The notes under the pieces are model-generated. The model was not told the origin of the DNA. It saw only the letters and a program-made list of their open reading frames with translations, and searched no databases. The position numbers and the translations under genes are program-made. From Chloroflexota bacterium (lineage in GTDB: Bacteria; Chloroflexota; UBA6077; FW602-bin22; JACPQP01), in NCBI GenBank assembly GCA_016190465.1, contig JACPQP010000241.1, positions 1 through 8,522 of the forward strand: a DNA stretch of 8,522 nt, written 5' to 3'. Positions 8,469 through 8,522 of the stretch are shown piece by piece; positions within the stretch are counted from its first letter, which is position 1; each line of letters opens with the position of its first letter.

Positions 8469-8495
8469 GCGCCAGGCAGCGGCCCTCACCCCCTA

Positions 8496-8518
8496 CCCCT
8501 CTCCCACGGGGAGAGGGG
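8496..8518. terminator. Hairpin downstream of hutU, possible terminator-like repeat
   Basis: CCCCTCTCCC (8496-8505) pairs perfectly with GGGAGAGGGG (8509-8518) around ACG. The preceding CCCTCACCCCCTA and the stem resemble the C-rich piece near 611-630 in the decarboxylase insertion. It lies about 65 bases after the hutU stop, as a terminator or mRNA-stabilising stem would. No T-run is visible before the window ends, so it may instead be a dispersed repeat. Confidence 0.45.
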
Positions 8519-8522
8519 CGAG

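Overview
The window is high-GC bacterial DNA with dense coding, all on the + strand. The style (GC-rich third positions, GTG starts, short palindromic repeats scattered within and between genes, and C-rich/G-rich hairpins at gene ends) suggests a Chloroflexota-type bacterium, perhaps near Sphaerobacter/Thermomicrobia. This is an inference from style; nothing in the window fixes the taxon.

Layout. (1) 2-1348: 3' part of a thiamine-diphosphate-dependent 2-oxo-acid decarboxylase-like gene. Its N-terminal PYR domain lies off the left edge. (2) 1349-1660: an intergenic stretch with a 22-bp inverted repeat, an 11-bp hairpin, a sigma-70-like promoter and a palindromic repeat that runs into a ribosome binding site. 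(3) 1661-4780: a 1039-residue membrane sensor histidine kinase (dCache-like sensor, HAMP, three PAS domains, HisKA, HATPase_c), with no response regulator in view. (4) 4781-5022: a short intergenic region with a possible minus-strand Cys-rich mini-ORF and a strong hairpin just before the next ribosome binding site. (5) 5023-6618 hutH and 6615-8429 hutU overlap by four bases and encode the first two steps of histidine degradation: histidine to trans-urocanate to imidazolonepropionate. (6) 8430-8522: a repeat cluster and a hairpin.

The most unusual feature is a small palindromic repeat family with arms CCGTTCCTGA / TCAGGAACGG. It occurs four times in the first 2.1 kb: at both domain junctions of the decarboxylase gene (in frame), in the kinase leader RNA, and in frame inside the kinase sensor domain. 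This resembles Rickettsia palindromic elements, which also insert in frame into unrelated proteins. I know of no described equivalent here, but I could not search.

The hut pair is clearly one translationally coupled unit. Whether the decarboxylase or the kinase has anything to do with histidine metabolism cannot be told from the sequence.
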